Part shown: positions 24,382 to 35,740 of the stretch, in pieces
Layout: every line of letters begins with the position of its first letter
Numbering within the stretch: the first letter of the stretch is position 1
NCBI GenBank assembly: GCA_002221725.1
Contig: NJFT01000009.1
Coordinates: forward strand, 1-64,000
Source of the DNA: Scedosporium boydii
Lineage: Eukaryota; Ascomycota; Sordariomycetes; Microascales; Microascaceae
Direction: 5' to 3'
DNA length: 64,000 nt
Program-made: the position numbers and the translations under genes
The notes under the pieces: model-generated
Seen by the model: only the letters and a program-made list of their open reading frames with translations
Database searches by the model: none
What the model was told of the DNA's origin: nothing

Positions 24382-26263
24382 TTACTGCGCTCCTCGAACG
24401 TTTTCCTTAACGTTTAGGGCCCATTTCAGCTTCGCCAAAGTCTGCCTCGTTTCCTCGAGCAGCCGTTCTTGTTCCTGCTCCCGGGAGTGCGCATTCAGTT
24501 TGACGTCTCTGAGCCAATTCTCCTGCTCCTGCTTATAAGCCTCAAACTGCCTCGAAATTTCCTCGTTTTGTCGTATCAACTCTTTGATGCTGCTGTCTTG
24601 CTGGTCGCAAAGCTCTTGAAGCGTTATTATCTTTTCGTCGTCCTTTCGCCTTTCGTCGACAAGTTCCGAAATCTCGCCACGTAGCTTCGTCGTCGCGCGC
24701 TTAACTTCTTCTCCTTGATCTTTCCAATGGGATGAGATGGAGTTGTACCGGCCTTCCATCAGCATCGCCTGGGCCGTAGCCTCCTCAACTTGTAATTTTG
24801 AGTCATGTCGAGCTTTCTCCATTTCCTCGCGCCAGATACGTTCCCGGTCCAGGGCCGCGGTAGCCTTTTTCCGTTCAAGCTCGATCGCGGATGTCAACGA
24901 CTCGACTTGGCGCTCCTTGCGGGAAAGTAGGGTTTTCGTCACGTTCGCTTCCAGAAGTCGGCTTTCGTAGTCCTGCACTAGCCTTTCCATCTTATCTTCA
25001 ATAAGCTTTGCTGACTGCTTCGCTTCCTCGGCACGTAACCTTTCGATTTTGATGTCTCGCTTCAGTGCTTCATTGTCCCCAACGAGTTTGTTGATTACAC
25101 GGCCAGTCTTCCCCAGACCAGCCTTTCCGATAGTAGAGTCCCATGTTTGGGAAGACTGTTGATCCTGAGAGTCTAGCGAATGCGGCTGGGTATTGCTGCT
25201 GATTCCGTCAACCGTACGACTCGGTGATAGGGACGTCGGCTGCTGCTGTTGTTGTTGTTGTTGCTGCTGCCGGAAAGGAGAGGAAGCTTCGCGGGTGGGT
25301 CTGGGCCAGGAATCGCCGTTTGGCTCTCTGCCGGAGATGTCGGCCTTTAACCTGACTGTAGGGACATTGTCGTCGTCTGGGTTACTCGTCGCGGACATGG
25401 CGCTCGTGTTGCTCGTTACGGAGCTGGAAAACGCTGATCTCTTGGTAGTGACGGAGGGTGTATCCGAGCTCGTGTCTGATAGAACTCCCTCGAAGCTAGG
25501 AACTGTCCGGATTGTTGAGAGCATCTTTGGCGTGCTACCCGAGTTAGGTGTCGAGGAGGCAATGTGCAACGGCGGCTCGGGGGTAAGCTTGCGTGTCGAC
25601 GTTGACTGGTTCTGTGAGGAGTATGTGGTAGTCGTCGTGGTTGTGGCCGTCATGCTCTGGGAATGGCCACGACAGGAAGGGCTGGATGATGCGGCCGGTG
25701 CATCTGCACTACGCTCGGGTTCCGGTGTACTCGGCGTGCTCGGGTTTGTACGGGACTGAGCCTTTTCTGCTACGCAGACGAATTCCAGAGTTAGCAGGAT
25801 TTTAAGTGGCAGGCTCAGAGACTGGAGAGCTGGCACTAGCGCAGAGCAGACATGAGAAAAGACCCGGGTGAGCGGAGGGGCGAGGTGATAGTGTCGGGAC
25901 GATGGCTGGGAGAGGAATCAAAGAGCTATGAAGGGGACTGATATCCAGGAGGGCCAAAAAAATACAGACTACGCCCGATCTGGAGATGTCGACTTGGTTG
26001 CGGACATTCTTGAAAGTAAGGCAATGGGCGTAGGTATTCGGTTTCAGGTTCGATCGAAGACGCTATGATAGGCTGACAAAGGAGCAAAAAAACGAGGTAC
26101 ATCAAGTATGTGTGCCTTGGTCCTTGACTCTCTCTTGGGTCGCGTTTTGAAATGATTGACTCAACTTACCCTTGTCTCCCGAGGAGAATACGCTTGAAAG
26201 AGAGATTTTGAGGTTTGTTTTGGAAGACTTGGATTTCCGGTGTTTGATAAGTCGACTGGCCAT
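24382..26263 (-). CDS. SHE3: She3-like coiled-coil protein (SWI5-dependent HO expression protein 3 family)
   Basis: Exon 1 is 26170-26263 and exon 2 is 24382-25769 (or 25766), giving 493 (or 492) aa. The N-terminus is basic (MASRLIKHRKSKSSK). Residues about 35-240 are Ser/Thr/Pro-rich with a Thr run and a ten-residue Gln run encoded by mixed CAA/CAG. From about residue 250 to the end the protein is a continuous heptad-rich coiled coil (ALKRDIKIERLRAEEAK, RKERQVESLTSAIELERKKA). In yeast She3 links the RNA-binding protein She2 to the type V myosin Myo4 for mRNA transport; proteins of this kind in filamentous fungi carry the same name although their cargo is unknown. The family call rests on the coiled-coil core. 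The intron is unusually long for this window (about 400 nt) and ends in a tandem acceptor TAGCAG. Confidence 0.7.
25236..25270. repeat. CAA/CAG microsatellite encoding poly-Gln
   Basis: A run of mixed CTG/TTG triplets on the plus strand (CAG/CAA on the coding strand) encodes ten consecutive Gln in the She3-like protein. Mixing of the two codons lowers slippage compared with a pure repeat. Confidence 0.85.
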
Positions 26264-27016
26264 TGTCAAGGCACCATCTCAATCGGGAGAGGAGGCACCT
26301 GAGAGAGAGACGGAGAAAATAAGAAGAAAAAAATAAAGGCGGTGGCACTGCCAACTAGTCCAAGGCTGGTCCAGCCCTTGTTTGTTGCTTATTTTGTCGG
26401 AACCCTTTTGGACGGTCTCTCAAAGCGGTCGCGTTGCCTGTTTGGTGGTTGCTCGGGTATTTGCGCCAACACCAGGCCAAAGACGGGGAACCCCCAATAA
26501 TTGCAGTATCTAAGTCTATTAGTGCGGCTGTCAGACTTGGAGCCGGATAAATAATGGGGTCTTGTTGTCCGGTCTGCAGTAGAATTCGTGGGAAGGACGC
26601 GACGCAAGGCGGAAGCTAGTTCGAACTAGATCGATGGATATTCTGGGACCGATTGCAGAATGGCCGAGTAGCGTACAAACAACAGAATGGGCACTCTGTG
26701 GGCAGCCGTTTCGTGTAATGGTGTAGGAGAGTCGATCAGGTATCCAGATGTCTGGTGCCGGTTTACCCTAGATGTACAGGGGACCGTTCGACTGTGAGAG
26801 CATTAATGCCGGACTCGTTTCGCTCGACGGGAAGATCCAAGGCCTCGCTCGACGGGAGGGAATGTAAAAGTCGGAGCCGGCTTAGAAATGAGATTCGCAG
26901 AGGGTGGAGGAGGAGCAGTGTTGTCGATCGATGGGCGGAGGCGAGAAATGAAAAGGCGAGGAAGTTCGAGGGGGAAAAAAATTGGGTATGTATCGACTTG
27001 ATTGATCATGGATCAA

Positions 27017-28018
27017 TACTTCGTATTAATATGGAAGTGCTCAGCCAGGGCATAGCGGTCTTTCCCCTTGCCAGTGTTTTTCAATGTTCGATGTTGCTTT
27101 TCAGTCTTGAGAGGGATGCATTGCACGCCGTACTTCGAAAGTCTACGAAGTGGTGTATTGGTGGATGTACCTCCTCTATTATTGGGGGTCTGTGAAGTGT
27201 TGATTATTGTTGATGTTACCACAAACAGTACGAGAACCCGACTATCCTTTATCGCTATTGGTCTCTCGTCCGGGAGGGGTTCTCCTGGTTGTCCCCTGAC
27301 TAGTTGATGTTCAGTAAAGGTATTTTCCCATAACAGACATGCCTGAAAAATACCATTAGTGTACATTGGCGCATGGATCTGGCTGGAGACTTTGGCCAAG
27401 CCGTCAAGGATCTGTCTCCAATACGGGCGATGTACGAAGGTAGCTTGGAGGTACTTGGTGTTTGATGAGGCACACATTTTGTCCCAACGTCTTGCACATA
27501 ACTGTCTAGGATGTCTTACTTCGTACCTTAGCTGCCAGCTGACGAATTTATTCACTTCAATCAAATGTTGCCCTCGTAATACTTCTGGAATACTTCCCAC
27601 TCTGTAGCATTGTCGTCCTCAGCCACCAAGGCGATCCCCTGCATCCAACCCATTTCTTTTGGGGACCTCAATGCTTTTCGCTACACTCAGTGGATTGTTC
27701 TCTGCACTACTTGCGTACTGCACTCAACCCCATTACTTATTGTTGCCCCAGCACTCTGGTTACGCATGACACACTGCGTCTTGAGTTCCGCAGAGTTACC
27801 GGACAGCCGTATGCCCAGGTACTTCGCCATCCTAGTTTTATCCTCAGATTGAAGCTCAGGTCTCCACTTGCATTCAGAAGTGTAGATGAAGTATTGTGTC
27901 TGGCACCCCAGCCACGCCTCTGAGACAGCTGAGAGCCAAGGTGCCGGTATTCGGGTGAGATCGCAGCAGGAGACAGGAACCAATGCCTTGGCTGGGAAGG
28001 GAGTACTCATACTTCGTA
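27017..28018. repeat. Cluster 2 of dispersed TACTTCGTA motif
   Basis: Exact copies at 27017, 27517 and 28010, spaced about 500 bp apart, with near copies TACTTCGAA (27131), TACGAAGTG (27144), TACGAAGG (27435) and TACTTCGCC (27820). None is in a coding exon. Confidence 0.85.
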
Positions 28019-28649
28019 CAACTAACTGCATTTGATGTGCTTTCGATAGGAACGAGGGCTCAATCTTCTTCACTACTTCAAGTTCTTGGCGTGAATTTTT
28101 TTTTTTTCTTTTTCTCTCCACCCTCGCATTGAAAAATGTGAAATAACTATGGCTTCCTCATCCTTATTTGTAATTTGTACTACCAACCACCAGGCAAGTG
28201 AGAGAGATCAAATCCCTGTCATCGGCCAAACCGGTGATTCGGTATTATGAGGCATCAGGATTAAGACCAGCAGCTAGCCTTGTTAGCCTTGCCAGGGCTA
28301 CGAACAGTGACACAGAGAGCCCGGACGATGTACCGACGACTTTCACCAAGTACCAATATTGCACGAGTTTTAATTTCAGATCTCACAAACAGATCAAATG
28401 TATTTTCATATGACTGGCCTGGCCTAGCTTATTCTTATTACTGGTTGTACTTCAAGGCTTTCGAATATTATCGTGGGAAGGCCCGTTGGCGCTCACAAAG
28501 CCCGTGGTTGTATCAGCAATGCCGACTTGTTATTTTCTCAACCATGGTTGGCAACTGGTTGGTATTGATAGCAGCCACACCCGTAGTTTCCACTCATCGA
28601 GAAGCTCAATGGAAGCAGACTATCCCTGGTCCCTTTCCGAGATCTTCCC

Positions 28650-28668
28650 GGTGGTGGTGGTGGTGGTG
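28650..28668. repeat. GGT trinucleotide repeat
   Basis: Six perfect GGT units in intergenic DNA. Simple sequence only. Confidence 0.85.
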
Positions 28669-29222
28669 TAGTGTGAACTATTGGCCTGGCTACCGTGGAT
28701 TTGACCGACCAAGACCGAACTGCTCAGTTAGTTTGACAATAGACCGAGGCCGCGAGAGTTGAGAGCCGACAGGCGCTCCTTGTCAAACAATGATTGATTT
28801 GGCATCATAACATCTAAACTCAGAAGGCCATTGATTTCACAGAGTTTGCCATGTTGGTTTCATTTACTAATCTCTGGACCTTCAAAAAGCCAGGCTCCAT
28901 CCCTAAGGTCCAAGTTGAGAATGCTTAATGAGAAGAAAAAAAGAAAAAACACAGGTTCAAACGCGGCACTACCACCTGGTCATGCCCAAAACGCCACGCT
29001 TTTATGTAGTCCTCCCCAGACCAAGACCATGATCCCGTTATTTGCCTTAACTTTGATTCCCTTCGTGAATGTGAATGCATGTGAGACCACTGCTCTCTCA
29101 CACACCACCAACTAAACACTAGATCGAACTGGTCTAGAGGCTCTAGAGCTGTCTACAGATAGACCTCTTTGCGTTACCCGTTTGTGTTTAGTTGATGGCT
29201 GTTAATGTACAGGTGAGCATAA

Positions 29223-31850
29223 TTATGCTGCGACACCACTATTAGCAGCTGCCGTGGGTGCAGCCACTGGCGTTGCAGCATCACGTTTGGCCTTCTCGAG
29301 CCAGGCCGGCCTATACTTAGCCAAGTACTTTCCGGCCGTGGGCCTCGCGTCCTCGTCTAGAAGACCCATTAATGTCAGTATTTGTACGAACTAGGCTTAT
29401 CGCGCGGTGGATAAATTTCACTTACACTCCTCCCAGATGCCCTGCACAGTGTCGAGCGCAGCTTCGCGTACCGGAGGCTTCATCATGATCAGGTACAGCA
29501 GACTTGTCAGTGCAAGACCAACCACGGTGGGGTCACGGCACATGTGCTTGATACGCGACAGTATCGCCGAGCTGAGTTGGGGGATCTCCGCCAAAAATCG
29601 AGTCAGGATCTTGTCTTGCGGGTGTAGGTACGGCAGGATGCCATCCAGTAATTTCAGTGCAAGCTTTTCGTAATGGACCGGACTATCTGGTGACCGCGAC
29701 GCTTGTATCTTGTCGTTTAGCCATTCCTCGCAGAGCCACGCCACGGCAACGTCGATGCGTTTCCGGAAATCATCGACAATGTAGGTGTGAAGTATACCGC
29801 GGATATCATTGCTGACAGACGAGGGGCCGGCATCCTCATCCTCCTTCTTCGGAGAGATATCGGCCAAGCCCGCAGTGGACTGCGCCGCAAGTCGAACAAG
29901 CATCGTCACCAAAGAATCGCGGTCGCCGAAACTTGATGCAAACCTATTGAATCCAACCTTGGGTCTCTTGATTGTGGGATCTTCCGACGCTTTTAGTTGC
30001 TCGACTAGCTGCGAAATGCTCATCTTGCCAATTGAAACTGCACCTTCCGTGGTTAGCGGAGGAGCTAGGGGTAATGTGAATACTTCGAGCTGAAGGGCAT
30101 CTTCTAGGCTGGGTGGTTTCAAGTCCGCCGCGGAGCTGTCTAGCTTATTTAATATCTGCTCAGTATCCTCGGCAGCATAGAAGTCGGGCTCGTAGTCATC
30201 CTCATCCTCTTCCACACCCAAAGGAGCAGTGTTGGGATCAAGAACATGCGGGGCCACGGCCAATGATGTGAGGCGATCCTTGACAGCCTAATGAGCTTGT
30301 TAGAAATGCACATGAACTGTAGTTTGCAAGCCTAATTCAAAAGGACCAACCTGGATGGCGCGGTCTAGAGCTTGTCTGTCTACGTTAACGAGGGTCGAGA
30401 CATTGAGACGAGCTAAAAGAGGAGGCGGCACGCTGGTGACATCGAAAGACGCCAGAGGAGCGGAAGTGGTGAGGGTGAATATAGCCCCGAGTGTGTGGGG
30501 GGGCGGTCCGAGTTCAGGGATCTCCTGCTGCTGAGGTAGCGCCGCTGGCGCGCCAGGGGGTAATGCTCGGAGACGTTTTGCTTCAGACATTTCCTTTTGC
30601 TGAAGATCCAAAGCCCTCTTCCTCGCTGTTTCGTCGAAAATTTCTGTTTTCATCCTCATCAAGCGCTCAATCTGCTGGTGTATTCTTGGTGTAAGGGGAT
30701 TATGAGGATCCCTACGCTTTGGTTAGTAGGAAAGCTCAAAGTGGCCGAGTCCAAGCAGGGAATGCCAACCTTTTAGCGAGGTGGATGAGAAACATGCGTG
30801 TTGTCTTTTCCATCGACTTGGCCATAACACGATCCCTGGGTGTCATGGGGGAGTTGGCCAACTTGAGAGGATTGAAATTTAACACCGTGTTGACGATCCG
30901 ATTCGAGGTTGCTGGTCGTGTGCGGACGAGAACAGAGAGACAGTTCAGCGTTGCATCGACAACAAGCGCATCACTGGGCAATACGATAGTTAGTTAGCCT
31001 TTCCCGTTCCTTCAAGAGCCTCTTCTGACAATAATATCGTACCTGCTATTATCCTGTAAAACCCCGAGCATGCGATCGAGCAGGCCGAAGGCTTCCGCCT
31101 CTAACATTCGCGGGTCCAACAACGTGTGATTCGGGGGAACCTTGTCGAGAGAAACATCTAGTCCATCACCACGCTGCGCATCGGTTAGTAGCCGTTTTGT
31201 ATGTAAGAGTACTGGATACACCAGAAATGGCAAGGAGGGTGCGCAAGACGTACTCGAGGCTCACTTCCAGACACAGACTGCGATAGAACGACCTTCTGCG
31301 CGAATTTGATGCAGCATATCTGAACCGACGGATTTCCTTTATCCCATATCTGAAGAATCCTCGTCTTGACGGCTGTAATTCGTTCCCACGTTATCGTGTC
31401 GTATGAGTTTTCAATGCTAAGAAATCCAAGGTAAAAGCCGTCAGCTAGAAGTCCGAAGTAAATGCGGGCATACCGCCTCGTTGTAAGTCCTAATGTAGAG
31501 AAAATGCCCACTCACATCCATCGCAAAGTAATGGGGTAGATACTGGCTGCTGTCTGGATCATGCTTCGGAGCACGTGGGCATCTTCATCCGGGGTTTCCA
31601 GGATGGATTGGACCGTATCGAGCACGAAAGGCTGCATAGACTCCTTGTCTTTCGTGGGCAGCGCGGGCGTCGCAAAAGTGTCGGCGAGGAAATCCGCTGT
31701 CCATCGCCGCAGCTCAAGATGCGACGTAGGGGCAATGATGGGCAGGATGCCCTTGATAACAGAGGGGTAGAGCTTCACATCGCTGAGCACCAGCCTTCGG
31801 GCATCATTCAATTGCCTAACGTGGTCCGAAACTGAAAGCGGCACTGCCAT
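29223..31850 (-). CDS. PTA1: mRNA cleavage and polyadenylation factor Pta1/symplekin
   Basis: Seven exons (31516-31850, 31254-31416, 31043-31173, 30770-30973, 30351-30711, 29426-30287, 29223-29356) encode 729 aa; yeast Pta1 is 785 aa. Pta1/symplekin is the scaffold of the cleavage and polyadenylation complex in the nucleus, bridging the endonuclease/phosphatase modules. The N-terminal HEAT-like symplekin/Pta1 domain is recognisable (DHVRQLNDARRLVLSD, RRWTADFLADTFA, KTRILQIWDKGNPSVQI, CCIKFAQKVVLSQS), with an acidic insertion (VEEDEDDYEPDFY) after about residue 440 and a helical C-terminal half. Introns are all 62-99 nt with GT-AG ends. It is transcribed divergently from COA3, 808 bp apart, so the two may share a promoter region. 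The structure is intact. Confidence 0.93.
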
Positions 31851-32658
31851 GGCGAACTACGAGAGACCGCGGGGGCCTAGAGGTGACAGCTAAGGCAAAG
31901 CGATCAATTTTACTGTTGGTGATGGAGGCCCATGAGAGACCCGCAAACGAACTCTGGGAAGATTAAGAGGGAGAGTGATACGCAGGTTCGAGGGCTGAAA
32001 GCATTGGAATGTCGGAGATGGCGAGGATGTGATGGCAGTGGTGATGCCTAGGATGGAGTTGGCAAGAAAAATGTATGGCGTCGCGACTGGGACGAAGAAT
32101 CGAGGCTTCCAGAGCTGAGGAACGCGATCAACGTTGCGCGACGGATGTTGGCATCTATCTGGGAAACGGGACACCACCTCCTACCGAATCGGGGCAGCTC
32201 TCAGGCGCTGAAGTCGTTGGTAAATTAAACTATACCCGCCCTCGCCGTTCGTTTGTCTGCGAAGGAACAGGAATGAGCCGAGGAGAAATCAAGGCGATAA
32301 TCGAGAAATGATGGAGAGAAGCCGCATCGAAGCTAAAGTCTGAAAGGAACACGGGAAAAGTTCATACGCCAAATACCAAGGTACATGGGTACATGCATGG
32401 AAGTACTCTCGTACCAACCTGGCAGCATGAAAACGGCAGGCGGTACGTCACTTTTGGGGGGACCTTGTCCAACTTTGGTTTAATTAGCCGAGTATTTTCC
32501 ACGTCGCTCAATGACTGACCACGCCACTGGGCCAAAGTGAAGTGCTTCCTCCCGTCAAGGATTTTGTTCTTGAGCATCTTGTGTATTAGAAGCGCCGTCA
32601 GCTTTGTTCAGCAGATTTCTTCGTGCCGTAACGTCTTCCCGATAGAGCACATATCACA
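31851..32658. promoter_or_regulatory. Shared divergent promoter region, PTA1 / COA3
   Basis: An 808-bp space between two start codons pointing away from each other. No coding frame. Its role as a bidirectional promoter is inferred from arrangement only; I see no named factor site that decides it. Confidence 0.5.
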
Positions 32659-33041
32659 ATGGCTGGGTAAGTTTCTCGACATATTGGTCAAAAACCCCTC
32701 CGCGGCGCCCTGGCTTGCCCGTTACTGACCAGGTATTTTCCTGTAGTATTCCCAAGGCCTCCTACTACGACCGAAATTTACGGCAAGGGCCGGCCCTGCT
32801 CCGCGCCCGCCGACCGTATCTTGTTAAGAATGCCCTCACCGGCCTTGGTCTTTTCGCCGTCGTCAGCGGAGTTTGTTAGTGATTCCTACCGGACACATCC
32901 TTTTATTCACTACTATTATCATTTTACGGCACCCGCTTACAAGGCTTGCCCACAGATTGGTGGACGATTACCGCGGTCGGCCAAGATAACTTCGAAGACG
33001 TCAAGGTCCCCGATGCGCCAGTACGGAAAGCGCAGTCATAA
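32659..33041 (+). CDS. COA3: Cytochrome c oxidase assembly factor 3, mitochondrial
   Basis: Three small exons (32659-32666, 32747-32874, 32956-33041) give 73 aa, the usual size of fungal Coa3. The protein sits in the mitochondrial inner membrane and, with Cox14, controls translation of COX1 and early complex IV assembly. Visible features are the conserved N-terminal SYYDRNLRQGPALLRARRPYL, one membrane helix (about residues 32-52, NALTGLGLFAVVSGVYWWT) and the C-terminal GQDNFEDVKVPDAP motif of the family. The first coding exon is only 8 nt (ATG GCT GG), so the gene is easily missed; the next exon completes Gly3. Both introns (80 and 81 nt) have GT-AG ends and the first has a TTACTGAC branch point. 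Confidence 0.95.
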
Positions 33042-33662
33042 GGTGTTCGAGAGAAATTTGTTATGATCAAGATTTCGCATCGTGTTCGTGATCGGCGAGC
33101 AACTTCAACTCGAGGCTTTGCGCAGCCCTTCTAGATTAACCCATATTGGCTATCTGCTCTCCCGAGACGACACGAAAAGAGAGTGCTACGTAGTATCAAC
33201 GAGCTTATACATCTTTACGGCCTTCGAGTCCTGGAACACAACCACGATCTTGCCAAAGAGGCAAGGCATTCATCATCATGTATACTTAACAACTCGAGAG
33301 GCAGCCTGGGGCACTTTTTATTCTGGCGTTATTGTACATTATAGAGCAAGGGAAAACCCAAACTACCCACTCCAATGAATAGAACCTATGTATAAACGAC
33401 GCTCAACCGCTACTCCTTGAACCATCTACGCATGTCCCGCATTAGAATCCTTACCGCGCCCATGAAAGAGATGAGCGAGCTTCAAATATCCCATCTCCAC
33501 GCCAGGTCAACACCTTTACCGCCAAAACACACTGATTGTCCTCACGCCAAGCCACTCTTCCGGTTGACGAAACAATGGTATCAAATGCGGAAAACAAAAG
33601 AAAGGAAAGATCGAGCCCTATCTATTAAGACAGGTTTAGAAAGGATAAAAAGCAAGCACGGC
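33042..33662. other. Convergent intergenic region, COA3 / Sds3-Dep1 gene
   Basis: A 621-bp space between two 3' ends. I see no gene, repeat or notable motif. Confidence 0.5.
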
Positions 33663-35740
33663 CTAACTCCCAAAGGGTACCGCCAGAGACTCGGGTCTTG
33701 ATGCTGCCGACCTTTGCCCTGTCTTAGTCGCAGAACTGGGGGTACCTTGGTGGCTTCCAACTCGCTTTATCTGCCCATGGCTCATGGTACTCAACGAACG
33801 CGCCATTTCGGGGGAAGCCGATTGCCTCCGGGTTGATGGCCCGTCTGTAGATGGCTGCTGGGGTAAAGAGTTCCCGTTCGGTCGCGGGGTTTGATATTGT
33901 GCAATAATTGGTGAATCGGAGGGCTCGCCGGAAACAGTTTTATAAGCCTGGTGGTGGTGAGGGTGATTCGGATTCGCCCAAGGAGTGTTTCTAATAAATT
34001 GCTCCCCTACGGAGTCCAGAGCAGTGGAAAATGTCGGCGTCTGCTGCTGCATCATAGACTGCTGCCGCTGGCGGCGAGTTCGCTAAGAGGACGTTAACAA
34101 CAAAACTGACATGAAACGAATGCTTTATGACTTACCTGCATGGCGTCAAGATCCTCTTCAATCTCTCCCGAGCTGGCTCCTTGCATGGGCGGGGCGGCAG
34201 GGAACCCAACATGCTTGGCTATGCCCGAAATAATAGATACCTCGGTGTTGTAGGCTACGGCATTCCGAGTTCGTTGCGCCGGGGTGGATGGGAACAATAG
34301 CCCATAGTCCGGGGCCCTATGCGCACTGCGCCGGGCATTCTGCGTCTCGTGCCACGACTTATTTAACTCCGAGAGCATTCGTTCTCTCGCCTCGCGTATC
34401 CCTTGATAGAATTGGCCCCATATTATCGCTCGGCGAGCGACTGCAACCCGGTCATAAGCTTCAAGTATATATTCGTGTTCTTTGGTTATTGTTTGGACCT
34501 TTTTCTCGTGTAGTTCGTCGAGGCATTGTTTCATGTTGAGGTATTCGGGATGATAGGGAACATCGGCGGTAAGGGCTTGTTCTTCACGCTCGAGTTTTTC
34601 CAGTCTGTCTTTATACAGTCTGCAAGGCATTTCCATTAGTCTTTGGTCAATGCCACAGCTTCGCTGCGACCACTACTAGAGAACTGGTCTGGCTATTACG
34701 TACCGATCTCTGAAAATGCTGAATTTCTCCTCTATCGCACCCCATTCGTCAATGGCAATGCGTTTCCTCTCTGCTGCGTGGTGGCGCGTTAGCTCTAGGG
34801 TCGTGGCCAAGTCCTGAGAAAAGTGCATTCTTCGAGATTCATTACCTTCTTCATCGTCGTGTTTCGCAACAGCATCTACATCCACATCGTGATCAGCATC
34901 CGCTGCATCGGCCTCTCCTTTGGTTTCGGCTTCATCGACACTAGCGACGTCGTCGTCTCTATTTTCGGCACCGTTCGTAACGGCGGCTTTGGCTTGTTTG
35001 CTACCGTTTCTCGTCATTTTCTTTGTTACCACTGGTTCTGGAGCAGGAGAAGCATCCCCGAGTGGGGTGCCAGCCTTCTCATCCTTGGTATCAGCCGACG
35101 CGCCGGAGCCGGACCGGACAGATCGAGGCTTGATCGTCTTCGAATCGATTGGTACATCTTTCGCGCTTGTCTCGCGATCCGGTACCACAACCGAGGTAGC
35201 CCTCTTTCGAAGGGGACCTTCTGAATCAGACTGGTCCGCAACGGGCGACCGCTTTCGTTTCTTCGCATCGGAAGAGAGCTTCTTCTCATCCGTAGCCGGA
35301 GATTGTGGAGATTTTATAGGTGATCTACTTTCGTCAGGTAGACTGGAAGGAGGCGCCGAAATGTCCACATCTGAGAGGGACTCGTCCTCTTCTTGTAGAG
35401 CATCTGCGACAACGACCGTCGCCTGCTTCGTAGGTGTTTCCTGTGTGGCCTCGTCCTCGTCGATCTGGCCGAGCACGACATTTTTATGTCGAGTGATTTG
35501 TGGAGTGTCGTAGAGGCGCTCGGTTTCGGCCTCGGTATCGTTCGCATCGGAGAGATTACTCTCGGAGTCAGAAGCGGCGTCGTGTGGCTCGGGGTCATCG
35601 AGGGCCATGGCATCAGGGTCGTCGGGCTCCCCGTCTTTATCTTCCACCTCACTCAAAGGGCTAGAGAGATTGCTGTCCTCGCCATCTACGATGGCGTTGG
35701 CTGTGGATAGAGCAGGCACTGCTGGGGCAGCGGCTGCCAT
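33663..35740 (-). CDS. Sds3/Dep1-family subunit of the Rpd3L histone deacetylase complex
   Basis: Exons 34704-35740, 34136-34619 and 33663-34082 encode 646 aa. The N-terminal half is acidic and disordered (repeated DDPEP, DEDEAT, DDVASVDEAE) with a basic nuclear-localisation-like patch KKRKRSP. From about residue 320 the Sds3-like domain begins (MHFSQDLATTLELTRH, EWGAIEEKFSIFRDRLYKDRL), continues across the first intron as a long coiled coil (KLEREEQALTADVPYHPEY, YDRVAVARRAIIWGQFYQG), and ends in a Gln/Ser/Pro-rich tail. In yeast Sds3 and Dep1 share this domain and dock Sin3 and Rpd3 to repress transcription. Long acidic N-termini fit Dep1 better than Sds3, but I leave the symbol open. Both introns (53 and 84 nt) are in frame with GT-AG ends. 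Confidence 0.88.

Larger units (their letters stand above)
26264..29222. other. 3-kb gene-free region with motif cluster 2
   Basis: This lies between the 5' end of the She3-like gene and the 3' end of PTA1. No supported gene. It contains three exact TACTTCGTA copies, several one-mismatch copies, and a GGT trinucleotide repeat. Reading frames here are short, lack family similarity that I can recognise and contain many stops in all frames. Confidence 0.55.
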
